This document shows, piece after piece, positions 35,135 through 42,753 of a DNA stretch of 64,000 nucleotides. The first letter of the stretch is position 1. Each line of letters opens with the position of its first letter. Both the position numbers and the translations under genes were made by a program. The stretch comes from an uncultured Planctomycetaceae bacterium (GTDB lineage Bacteria; Planctomycetota; Planctomycetia; Pirellulales; UBA1268). The stretch lies in NCBI GenBank assembly GCA_903885565.1, contig CAISJI010000098.1, forward strand, positions 1-64,000. The letters are read 5' to 3'. The notes under the pieces were generated by a model. The model did not search any database and was not told where the DNA came from. It saw only the letters and a program-made list of their open reading frames with translations.

Positions 35135-37186
35135 TTACGGCGTGGGTTGGGTGGCCGGGGCTGCGGCCGGCGGCGGGGACGGCAAAGCAGCGAGTCTTTG
35201 CCGGGCGATTGTGAGCAACGGTTCGGCATGCATCCGATCGGCGTAGGTTTCAATCATGCTGCCTAGGAGGAGGCGGGCCTGAGATTCAAGCTCGCTCTGG
35301 CGGGCGCTGGTGGAGGCAGCGGCTGCTTCGGCGGCGAGCGTCGCGGCGGAGGCGAGGATCGATTCGATACGGGCGAGATCCTGCTGCTGCTCTTCCAAGC
35401 CCAGCGGTCGGAGCCGGTCGATCTGCCGGTTGGCAAGCGCGATCCAGAGATCGGGATCGGTCTCTGGGTCAGCCGCTCCACCCTCCCGGGGCGCATGGGA
35501 ATAGAGTGCCACCAGCGCCTCCAGGCCTGCCACGGCGGCCGACGGACTCTGCTCCTCTCGTCCCATCGCCGCCCGGTAGTCGCGCTCGATGGGGGAGAGC
35601 ACTTTATCGGTGCGAATGCGGCGACGGGCCCTTTTTTCCAGCAGATTGAGAGCGAGCGTGCGGTCGAGAACGCGCACCGCATCGGCCCGCGGATCGCTTG
35701 GATGGCGCTTGAGAAACAGGTCGATCGATGCGCGGGCGTCACGCAGATCGGCATCGGTGTTGGTCGCCACGGCCTGAATCCGGGCATACAGCTCATCGGG
35801 GGTGAGCGGGCGCAGCAGCAGATAGGCTCCCAGGAGAAGCAGGCCCCCGATCGCGATGGCAGCCACTCCTTGATTGCGCGACTGGAGGTGGCGGGTGGCC
35901 TGAGCCTCAGCGGCGGTTTGCCGCTGGAGTTGTTCGACGGTGGTGAAATGGTTGCGGCTGCCAGTATCGACTCGGGTGGTGGCGCTCGACTCCAGCGTGG
36001 AAGGCTGGGACGGGCCGCCGGCCCGCTGCGTGGGGGGAGCAGGTTTCGCGGGGTTGCTGGCTGGCCGGGTGGGGCCCGGTGCGGCGGCAGTGCCGGCGGG
36101 GCGCGGGTCACTGGCAGTCACTGCTCGCGTCTCGCGGTCGTCAAATTCGTATGGCCGATTCTGCTCCTTCTCCGTCTGCAGGTCGCGTGTTTCGGCCCCC
36201 CCCACGTCGGCCGCTGGGGGCGGCGTGTGCGCGGAGGTCGTCCTTTCGCTGGCGGGGTGTGTGCCTGCCGCGTTGGGCCGCGTGTCTGCCGCGATGATGA
36301 TCTTGCTGGTCTGGCCTGCCGGGCTGGCCGGCCCCTGCCCGGCTGCCGCTGGCTGCCGATTGTCGTCGTCCACCAGCGTGTCGATCGCGGTGAGCACCCG
36401 GCCAAGCGCCAGCGCGCTTGCCGGCCGGGCCGCTGGATCCTTCGACAACAGCCTGTCGATGAGGGTGTCGAGTTCCGGAGGCACGCCCGGCACCAGTGAG
36501 GCGACGTGAGCAGGAGCCTCATGCCGCTGTTTTTCGATGATCTCAGTCACCTGACCGCCGCGGAACGGCGGCCGCCCCGCGAGCATGGCAAACATCACCA
36601 TGCCGAGGGCATAGAGATCGGCACGGTGATCGACCACCCGCCCCATCGCCTGCTCGGGCGCCATGTATTCGGCCGTGCCGATGATATTCCCCTGAGCTGT
36701 GTGTGCTTCGCCCCCAAACAGCTTGGCAATCCCGAAGTCGGCCAGCTTCACGGTGCCGTCCTCGCTGATCAGCAGATTGGCCGGCTTGAGATCGCGGTGC
36801 ACCACGCCATGGTCGTGGGCAACCTTCAGCGCCTGCGCCACCGTCAGGCCAATCGCCACCGTTTCCCGCCAGGAGAACGTGCGGCCGCTGCGGAGAATCT
36901 GCTCCAGACTCTGCCCCCGCACCAGTTCCATGGCGAAGTAGGGCTGGTCGTCCTGCTCACCATAGGCGAGCAACTGCACGATGCTGGGATGGCGAAGGGC
37001 CTTGAGCGTGTCGATCTCGGCACGAAACCGCGACCGCAGGCCGGGGTCATCGACCAGATGGGCCGCCAACACCTTCACCGCAACGGTGGCGCCGGTGGTG
37101 GTGTCGGTCGCCTCGTAGACAGCCCCCATCCCCCCGCGGCCCAGGCGCGTTCCGATGCTGTACGGTCCTAGCTGCGTGGGTTGCAT
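35135..37186 (-). CDS. Transmembrane Ser/Thr protein kinase (PknB-like)
   Basis: 683 residues, ATG 37186. The kinase domain at about 8-275 has GRGGMGAVYEA (Gly-rich loop), Lys38 in VAVKVLAAH, HRDLKPANLL (HRD 130-132), DFGIAKLFGG (DFG 150-152) and GTAEYMAPEQ, so it should be active. A Pro/Thr-rich linker (about 285-420) leads to a transmembrane helix AIAIGGLLLLGAYLLLRPL near residue 450. The roughly 215-residue extracytoplasmic part is helical and Ala/Arg-rich, with no PASTA repeats. The signal sensed is unknown. Confidence 0.92.
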   Translation of the reverse strand: MQPTQLGPYSIGTRLGRGGMGAVYEATDTTTGATVAVKVLAAHLVDDPGLRSRFRAEIDTLKALRHPSIVQLLAYGEQDDQPYFAMELVRGQSLEQILRSGRTFSWRETVAIGLTVAQALKVAHDHGVVHRDLKPANLLISEDGTVKLADFGIAKLFGGEAHTAQGNIIGTAEYMAPEQAMGRVVDHRADLYALGMVMFAMLAGRPPFRGGQVTEIIEKQRHEAPAHVASLVPGVPPELDTLIDRLLSKDPAARPASALALGRVLTAIDTLVDDDNRQPAAAGQGPASPAGQTSKIIIAADTRPNAAGTHPASERTTSAHTPPPAADVGGAETRDLQTEKEQNRPYEFDDRETRAVTASDPRPAGTAAAPGPTRPASNPAKPAPPTQRAGGPSQPSTLESSATTRVDTGSRNHFTTVEQLQRQTAAEAQATRHLQSRNQGVAAIAIGGLLLLGAYLLLRPLTPDELYARIQAVATNTDADLRDARASIDLFLKRHPSDPRADAVRVLDRTLALNLLEKRARRRIRTDKVLSPIERDYRAAMGREEQSPSAAVAGLEALVALYSHAPREGGAADPETDPDLWIALANRQIDRLRPLGLEEQQQDLARIESILASAATLAAEAAAASTSARQSELESQARLLLGSMIETYADRMHAEPLLTIARQRLAALPSPPPAAAPATQPTP

Positions 37187-37280
37187 GCAGGAAATTGTAG
37201 CGGGCAGGCTCCCTTCGCGGCACCGCAGCCATTTTTTTGCCGGTTCGCTACAACTTGGGTGGAGTGGCGAGCGCTCCCAG

Positions 37281-37336
37281 TTCCAGAAAACCAGCTCCAG
37301 AAAACCCGTTCCAGAAAACCGGTTCCAGAAAACCGG
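37281..37336 (+). repeat. Four tandem 14-bp units between kinase and prpD-like genes
   Basis: TTCCAGAAAACCAG, CTCCAGAAAACCCG and twice TTCCAGAAAACCGG follow one another exactly at 37281, 37295, 37309 and 37323. The array ends 9 bp before the downstream ATG at 37346, so it lies in the 5' leader or promoter. Confidence 0.9.
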
Positions 37337-37345
37337 TTGAACACC

Positions 37346-38923
37346 ATGCCTGTGACATCCCCCGTGCCTTCATCATCATCATCCGATCAAACGCTCCTGC
37401 TTCCCAAGGCTTCCAATCAGGCCCGGGGGCTCGCCCGCTATGCGCTTGAATTCCTCCGCCGGTCGGGCGGGGTGGGGCGGCGCACGCTCGAGCGGGTGGA
37501 GCAGTTTCACCTCGATAGCGTTGGTTGCGGGGTATCGAGCCTGGCGCTGTCCGCCAATGCCCCCGCAGTGCTGCGACGCGAGGCAATGGCGACCTCGCCC
37601 GCCAGGGGATCGCGTGGGGCGATCTGTTTTGGGGCCAGCCGGCCGGTAGCTGTAGAAAAAGCGGTCGCGGCGAATGCCTCAGCTGTGCGGGAGTGGGATT
37701 CCAACGGTACGAACTTCGGCTACGACGCCGCCCGCGGCCGCACCGCCGGGGAATTCGGCCACAACGATTTCTATCCCGTGGCGGTGGCGGCCGCAGGAGA
37801 GGCGGGGCTCGATGGCGACGCCACGCTGCGGCTGATGCTCTTGATCGACGAGATCCGCGGCCGGCTAGCGGAGGTTTTTGCGCTGCGTCGCTACTCGATC
37901 GACCACGTTCACCATGGCGCGGTCGCCTGTGCCGCAGCCTATGCGGCGGCGCTTGGCGGCACGGAAGACCAGATCGAATCGGCGATCGGGATGGTGGTGG
38001 CCCACTATGTTCCCTTTCGCGCCATCCGCGCCGGCCACCAGCTCTCCGACAGCAAGGGAGCCTCGGCGGCGCTCGCTGCAGAGGCGGCGGTGATGAGCGC
38101 GAGGCGGGCGTTGGCGGGGTTTGTCGGTCCGCCCGATGTATTTCGCAATCCCTTGGCGATCTACCGGCTCAACGAGCCCTGCCCCGAGGGAGAGAGCCCG
38201 TTTGATCTGGAACTGGGGGTCGCGGGAGATGCTTTTGCGATCCACTCGATGCACTTCAAGCTCGGCCTCTACGAACATCAGTCAGCCGGGGCCCTGCAGG
38301 GGGTGGTCGATATTTTCAAAAAGCATCCGCAACTGGCGGGCGATCTGGCGGGGGTTCGCAGTCTGCGGGTGAGGATTTATGAGCCCGCTTTTTCGATCAT
38401 CGCCGATCCGGCCAAACGCACCCCCAGCACCCGGCAGTCGGCCGACCACTCCCTCCCCTACATCCTCGCCCGCACGCTGCTGAAGGGGTCTCAAGTCAGG
38501 GGATCTCAAGGTGCTGGTGACGGCAAGGCACTCGGCTGGGAGGAACTGATGCTCCTGCCGGCCGATTACGATGACGATTCACTCCGTGATCCCGCCGTGG
38601 CCGATCTGATCGCCAAGATGGAGATTGTTCGCGGCGGGCCGAGCTACGATCGCCTCTACCCGGAAGGCATTCCCACCAGCCTCGAGGTGGTGCATGCGAC
38701 GCTCGGCACGCTCGACAGCGGGCTGGTGCAGTATCCGCTGGGGCATGCCCGATCGGATGCGGGGCGGACTGCGGCAGTGGTCAATCTGAAATTCGAGCGG
38801 TTGGTGGCAGGAGCAGTGGACGATCCGCAGGCGTTGCGGGCGCGAATGCAGGTGGCAGGCAGGACGCCCGCCGAGATCGTGGAGCTGTATGGATTTCCCA
38901 TTCACGGGTGTGATCGCAGTTGA
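37346..38923 (+). CDS. MmgE/PrpD family protein
   Basis: 525 residues from ATG 37346; the longer open frame upstream only reads through the 14-bp repeats. Family features: VREWDSNGTN near residue 120 and HNDFYPVAVAAAGEAG (active-site region of 2-methylcitrate dehydratase), and SDSKGASAALAAEAAVMSAR mid-protein. C-terminal SLEVVHATLGTLDSGLVQYP fits as well. The family dehydrates 2-methylcitrate or related tricarboxylates. No prpB or prpC neighbours are present, so the substrate is open. Its end overlaps truB by 35 bp. Confidence 0.83.
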   Translation: MPVTSPVPSSSSSDQTLLLPKASNQARGLARYALEFLRRSGGVGRRTLERVEQFHLDSVGCGVSSLALSANAPAVLRREAMATSPARGSRGAICFGASRPVAVEKAVAANASAVREWDSNGTNFGYDAARGRTAGEFGHNDFYPVAVAAAGEAGLDGDATLRLMLLIDEIRGRLAEVFALRRYSIDHVHHGAVACAAAYAAALGGTEDQIESAIGMVVAHYVPFRAIRAGHQLSDSKGASAALAAEAAVMSARRALAGFVGPPDVFRNPLAIYRLNEPCPEGESPFDLELGVAGDAFAIHSMHFKLGLYEHQSAGALQGVVDIFKKHPQLAGDLAGVRSLRVRIYEPAFSIIADPAKRTPSTRQSADHSLPYILARTLLKGSQVRGSQGAGDGKALGWEELMLLPADYDDDSLRDPAVADLIAKMEIVRGGPSYDRLYPEGIPTSLEVVHATLGTLDSGLVQYPLGHARSDAGRTAAVVNLKFERLVAGAVDDPQALRARMQVAGRTPAEIVELYGFPIHGCDRS

Positions 38924-39773
38924 TAAGCCGCGGGGCATTTCGTCGCGGCGTGTGGTCGATGCGGTCACGCGGGCGCTCTCCATGCGCGCTGTTGGCCATG
39001 CCGGCACGCTCGATCCGCTCGCCAGCGGCGTGATGATTGTGTGCGTGGGCCATGCCACAAAACTGGTCGACCACCTGCACATGCTCCCCAAACACTATTC
39101 AGCCTCATTTCTCCTTGGTCGCAGCAGCCCCTCGGATGATTTCGAGACGCAGATCGAGGTGCAGGAGAATCCGCCGCAACCGTCGCGCGACGAGGTCGAG
39201 GCGGCAGCGAATGCCTTTCGTGGCGAGATCCTCCAACGCCCCTGCGACTATTCTGCGGTGCATGTCGACGGCAAGCGGGCCTACCGTCTGGCGCGAAAGG
39301 GACGGCCGCTCGAACTGGATGCAAAGCGGGTGCGGATTGAGAGCCTTGTCATCACCGACTACCAATGGCCCAGGCTCGCGGTCGACGTCGTCTGCTCGTC
39401 GGGCACCTACATCCGGGCGCTCGGCCGCGATCTGGCCGAAAGCCTCGGCACCCGGGCCGTAATGGAATCGCTGGTGCGTTCGGCCGTGGGGCCGTTTACG
39501 CTCAGACAGTGCGTGGCCCTCGAGGCACTCGATCGCGACACCACCCCCGGCCACCTCCGCCCGCCGCTGGTTGCCGCAGCGCATCTGCCGCGAATCGATC
39601 TGGATGCTGTGCAGTTGGCACTCGCGGTGCGCGGCGGCCTGTTGCCGTTTGACGTGCCGGCGGGCGTGGAGCACTTTGCAGCGGTGGGACCGACGGGGGA
39701 GCTGGTCGGCATTCTGAAAATCCACTCCTCGGGAGCGTTTCGGCTGCGGCCCAATTTTTTCGGGCTGGGCTGA
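38889..39773 (+). CDS. truB: tRNA pseudouridine-55 synthase
   Basis: 294 residues, ATG 38889. TruB converts U55 of tRNA to pseudouridine. The N-terminal GVIAVDKPRGISSRRVV and the catalytic motif GHAGTLDPLASGVMIV (Asp42) are textbook. KHYSASFLLG, CSSGTYIRALGRDLAE and the C-terminal extension (TLRQCVALEALDR) complete the family. The start lies 35 bp inside the prpD-like gene in another frame. Confidence 0.95.
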   Translation: MDFPFTGVIAVDKPRGISSRRVVDAVTRALSMRAVGHAGTLDPLASGVMIVCVGHATKLVDHLHMLPKHYSASFLLGRSSPSDDFETQIEVQENPPQPSRDEVEAAANAFRGEILQRPCDYSAVHVDGKRAYRLARKGRPLELDAKRVRIESLVITDYQWPRLAVDVVCSSGTYIRALGRDLAESLGTRAVMESLVRSAVGPFTLRQCVALEALDRDTTPGHLRPPLVAAAHLPRIDLDAVQLALAVRGGLLPFDVPAGVEHFAAVGPTGELVGILKIHSSGAFRLRPNFFGLG

Positions 39774-40015
39774 GAGGCCATGCACGACCTTTGAACGCCG
39801 CGCACAGGGATGCCGGTAATTCGCCCCGCTTGTGTGATCGTTCAGGTCGCTGGCAATAACGCGCTCAGCGTGCGATGAATGTCATACGTCGGGGCATGGC
39901 GGCTGCAATGAATCCCGAGAAAAAGGGTTTTAACGCATGTGTCGCCGGGGCTGTGCCGATTCTTCCGAGGGGTGGGATTCCTTGGCTTGCAGCAAGCTCA
40001 AAGAAAGAATGAAGA
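39774..40015. other. Intergenic region upstream of the OprB gene
   Basis: 242 bp between truB and the porin, both forward. It should contain the porin promoter. I see no clear terminator, repeat or small gene. Confidence 0.4.
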
Positions 40016-41644
40016 ATGGGTCCGATTTGGCCGTACGCTCTCTTCGGGTGTCCGCGGAAAAAGTCATCCCGCTGGCTCAAACCGATTATTGGCGTGTGTC
40101 TACTCCTGGGCCTGCTTGTCCAGTCTGGCGGGAAAGCCTTTGGTCAGGGAGGTAATTTCGACGGCTTCGGCAACCTGATTGATGCCGAGTCGGCTGCTCC
40201 TGTTTCTCCTCCTGCCGCCCCCCTTCCAACGGCTCCCCGCGAACCGGCCGTCGACTTTGGCCCGGTGGAGACCGATCGACTCTCGCTGGCCAATGCGGCG
40301 CCTGTGCTCCTTCCCTTCTTCAATAACGGCCCAGTCTTCGGCCTGCCGGGCACCGTCACTGGCGGCTTCTGGGACCGCACCCAACTCACCGGCGACTGGG
40401 GCGGCCGTCGCACCGATTTGGCCCGCCGCGGAGTGTTTTTTGATGTCTACACCACGAGTGCCTATCAGGATCTGATGTCGGGCGGCCTCGATCCGGGGGA
40501 TTGGTTCGTGCAGAACACGCAGATGTCGATCAACATCGACACCGGCCGGGCCGGCTGGTGGGACGGCGGTCTCATCCACTTCACCACGCAGGCCCGCTAT
40601 GGCGGCACTCCGGAGCAAACGTTCAACTCGGGCGCGAGCGTTCCAACCTACACCGGCCTCCTTGAGCCCGATCCGATCGCTTACTCAACGATGCTGCCGT
40701 CGGAGTATTTTCTGGTGCAGGGCCTCAGCGAGCACACGAGTGTTCTGGTGGGCAAGATCAGCGATATATTCATCCCCGACCAAACGCTCTTCGGCGACAG
40801 TTACAAGTTCTATTTTGCCAACTTCGCCTTCAATAAGAATCCGATCACCACCAATTTCTACAATCCGACCGCCTGGGCCGTGCTGGGCGTGTGGGCCCCG
40901 AGCAAGCGGCTCGCCTTCGCCGGCGGCGTGCTCGATCCCAACAGCCGCTCACAGAATCTCGCCACCAATGCGTTCGATCGGGTGAACCTCTATTTCACCG
41001 CCGTCGCCTCCTACGATATCGGCGGGCTGCCGGGGCAGTTTTCCCCCGCCTTCAACTGGTCGAATCAGTATCAGCTCGATCTCGCCAATCCCTACGGGGC
41101 GCTCAGCCCGGGCCAGATTCCGCAGGCAGTCGGCTATCTCCTCGGCAGCCCCAACTCGGCCGGCCTGCCGATCAACAACTCCACGAGCAGTTGCTTCCTG
41201 ATCGCGAATGCCTCGCAGTATCTCTATGTGGCCGATCGGCCCCAGGATGTGCCAGGAAAACTCAAAAGCGGCCAGCCGCTCCGCGGCGTTGGCGTGTTTG
41301 GCCGTGCCGGCTGGGCCCCGCAGCAGACCAACACAATCACTGGCGACGGCAGCGTCGCCCTTTTTGCCCGTGGGCTCGCCGAATCACGCCCATACGATAG
41401 CGCCGGCGTCGGCTGGTATATGAACGGCATCAGCCCCGATCTGCAAAAACAAGTTCGCACGTATACCGGCGGGGCGCTCAACGTGCAAAACGAACAGGGG
41501 ATGGAAGTGTTTTACGACTACGCCATCACGCCCGCCATTCGCTTGATTCCCAGCTACCAGCACATCTGGAACCCACTCTCGGCCATCGCTGCCGGCCATG
41601 ATTCAGCCGACCTGTGGATGATGCGGGGCACGGTGGTTTTCTGA
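40016..41644 (+). CDS. OprB-type carbohydrate porin
   Basis: 542 residues from ATG 40016 (AAAGAA-type tract upstream). A signal sequence with hydrophobic PIIGVCLLLGLLVQSGG and cleavage near KAFGQ. GFWDRTQLTGDWGGRRTDLA near residue 120 is the OprB start motif, followed by many aromatic beta-strand segments (YKFYFANFAFNK, VNLYFTAVASYDIGG) and a final IRLIPSYQHIWNPLSA ending in VVF, a typical outer-membrane barrel end. It probably admits sugars through the outer membrane. Confidence 0.87.
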   Translation: MGPIWPYALFGCPRKKSSRWLKPIIGVCLLLGLLVQSGGKAFGQGGNFDGFGNLIDAESAAPVSPPAAPLPTAPREPAVDFGPVETDRLSLANAAPVLLPFFNNGPVFGLPGTVTGGFWDRTQLTGDWGGRRTDLARRGVFFDVYTTSAYQDLMSGGLDPGDWFVQNTQMSINIDTGRAGWWDGGLIHFTTQARYGGTPEQTFNSGASVPTYTGLLEPDPIAYSTMLPSEYFLVQGLSEHTSVLVGKISDIFIPDQTLFGDSYKFYFANFAFNKNPITTNFYNPTAWAVLGVWAPSKRLAFAGGVLDPNSRSQNLATNAFDRVNLYFTAVASYDIGGLPGQFSPAFNWSNQYQLDLANPYGALSPGQIPQAVGYLLGSPNSAGLPINNSTSSCFLIANASQYLYVADRPQDVPGKLKSGQPLRGVGVFGRAGWAPQQTNTITGDGSVALFARGLAESRPYDSAGVGWYMNGISPDLQKQVRTYTGGALNVQNEQGMEVFYDYAITPAIRLIPSYQHIWNPLSAIAAGHDSADLWMMRGTVVF

Positions 41645-41650
41645 ATATAC

Positions 41651-41820
41651 GCGGGCGAAGCCCTCCATGGCCTTCGCCCGCTTGAGTCGGCCGAGGGAAA
41701 CGCCAAGGGTTTCTGTATATACGCAGACAAAGCCCTCCATGGCCTTTGTCTGCTCGAGTCGGCCGAGGGAAACGCGAAGGGTTTCCTTGGCCGACGGGCA
41801 TCGCATCCGGCGATGCTTGG
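41651..41820 (+). repeat. R1 dispersed hairpin element, copy d (two tandem hairpin units)
   Basis: Unit 1: arms GCGGGCGAAG (41651-41660) and CTTCGCCCGC (41672-41681). Unit 2: arms GCAGACAAAG (41723-41732) and CTTTGTCTGC (41744-41753). Both enclose the same 11-nt loop CCCTCCATGGC. Each is followed by GAGTCGGCCGAGGGAAACGC; in unit 2 this pairs with GTTTCCTTGGCCGAC. Unit 2 ends with GCATCGC-ATCCG-GCGATGC. A relic of the last hairpin lies at 41966-41995. It starts 6 bp after the porin stop. Confidence 0.88.
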
Positions 41821-41870
41821 GGTGGGGCCACGAACTGCGTGCGCTCTCCATGCCCGTCGCCCATCGGTTA

Positions 41871-41955
41871 ATGGAGGCGGAGGGGTCGGCGAACGCTCGA
41901 GGAGCGCACGCGACGAGACTTTTGCCGTCCCGCAGCCGATGCGCCACGGAAGGCG
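41871..41955 (+). repeat. R2 dispersed repeat, copy 6
   Basis: R2 without the optional hairpin: GGAGGCGGAGGGGTCGGCGA, CGCTCGAGGAGCG, CGACGAGACTTTTGCCGTCC. It lies between R1 copy d and a relic of the R1 last hairpin, so the gap 41645-42007 is an R1-R2-R1 mosaic with no gene. Confidence 0.85.
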
Positions 41956-42007
41956 AATCCGCTCAAGCCGACGGGCATCGCATCAGGCGATACTTGCGGA
42001 GGGGACG

Positions 42008-42394
42008 CTACCAAAACGTCCGGACGGGATAGCGACCGATGATGGCGTCGTCGGTGACGATCACCATGCCGTGGCAATGTGCCTGAGCGATCAGCATTCT
42101 GTCGAACGGATCTCGATGAATCGGCGGCAGCTTATGCACCTGACACGCTTCGGCCTCGCCAATCGGCAGCAGATCAATCCCCGACCGCTGCCGCATCTCG
42201 GGAATATAGCGATCGGGAGCGTCTGGCAACGGAAGTTTTCCCAGGCCGTATTTGACCGTGATCTCCCACGCTGACGCGGCACTCAGCCAGACAGAGTTCT
42301 CCGCCGATAAGAGTTCCTACCGCGCCCTCGACGACAACGCAGGATCGTCGAGCAGCAGCCAGAGAAAAGCATGCGTGTCGAGCAGCAGGTTCAT
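42008..42394 (-). pseudogene. vapC: VapC-type PIN toxin interrupted by one in-frame amber codon
   Basis: Reading from ATG 42394, the frame gives MNLLLDTHAFLWLLLDDPAL then SSRAR, hits TAG at 42319-42317 (codon 26), and continues in the same frame through VWLSAASAWEITVKYGLGKL, LPPIHRDPFDRMLIAQA and GMVIVTDDAII to a normal stop. All PIN acidic residues (Asp6, Glu in SAWEIT, Asp in RDPFDR, TDD) are otherwise present. The ATG overlaps the antitoxin stop (ATGA). A single nonsense change in an otherwise complete 128-codon gene suggests recent inactivation, or readthrough (less likely). Confidence 0.85.
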
Positions 42395-42645
42395 TCACCA
42401 GCCCCGAAGCTGGCGAGCATGTCGTCCGGCAGCGGTTCGCTGAACGAATCAGGCACAACGAATGCGCCCTTGGCCAGGCCAGCGTGACGTTGGCGCTTTT
42501 CCACCGCGGCGGGGCGCAGCCGTCGCACTTCGGCCACCGGTTCGTTGCGGTTGCAGATGATGATTCGATCGTCCCCCTGCAGGTCGGCGATGTGCCGCGA
42601 GAGGTGCGTCTTGGCCTCATGCATGTTCAGCCGAATCGATGCCAT
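42391..42645 (-). CDS. Phd/VapB-type antitoxin
   Basis: 84 residues, ATG 42645. The N-terminal MASIRLNMHEAKTHLSRHIA and DDRIIICNRNEPVAEVRRL match the Phd/YefM DNA-binding fold. The C-terminal half (FVVPDSFSEPLPDDML) is the usual toxin-wrapping tail. It overlaps the PIN toxin pseudogene by 4 bp. Expected to bind its own promoter. Confidence 0.85.
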   Translation of the reverse strand: MASIRLNMHEAKTHLSRHIADLQGDDRIIICNRNEPVAEVRRLRPAAVEKRQRHAGLAKGAFVVPDSFSEPLPDDMLASFGAGE

Positions 42646-42753
42646 AGCTCCACTGTAAAAAACTAAGAACTTAGTTCACTCAAGGCTGTTGTTCAGGCAG
42701 TCAGTCAAGGGAGCTGAGTTGTAGATGCGTCCGCCCGCAGTGCGGCGAACCGG

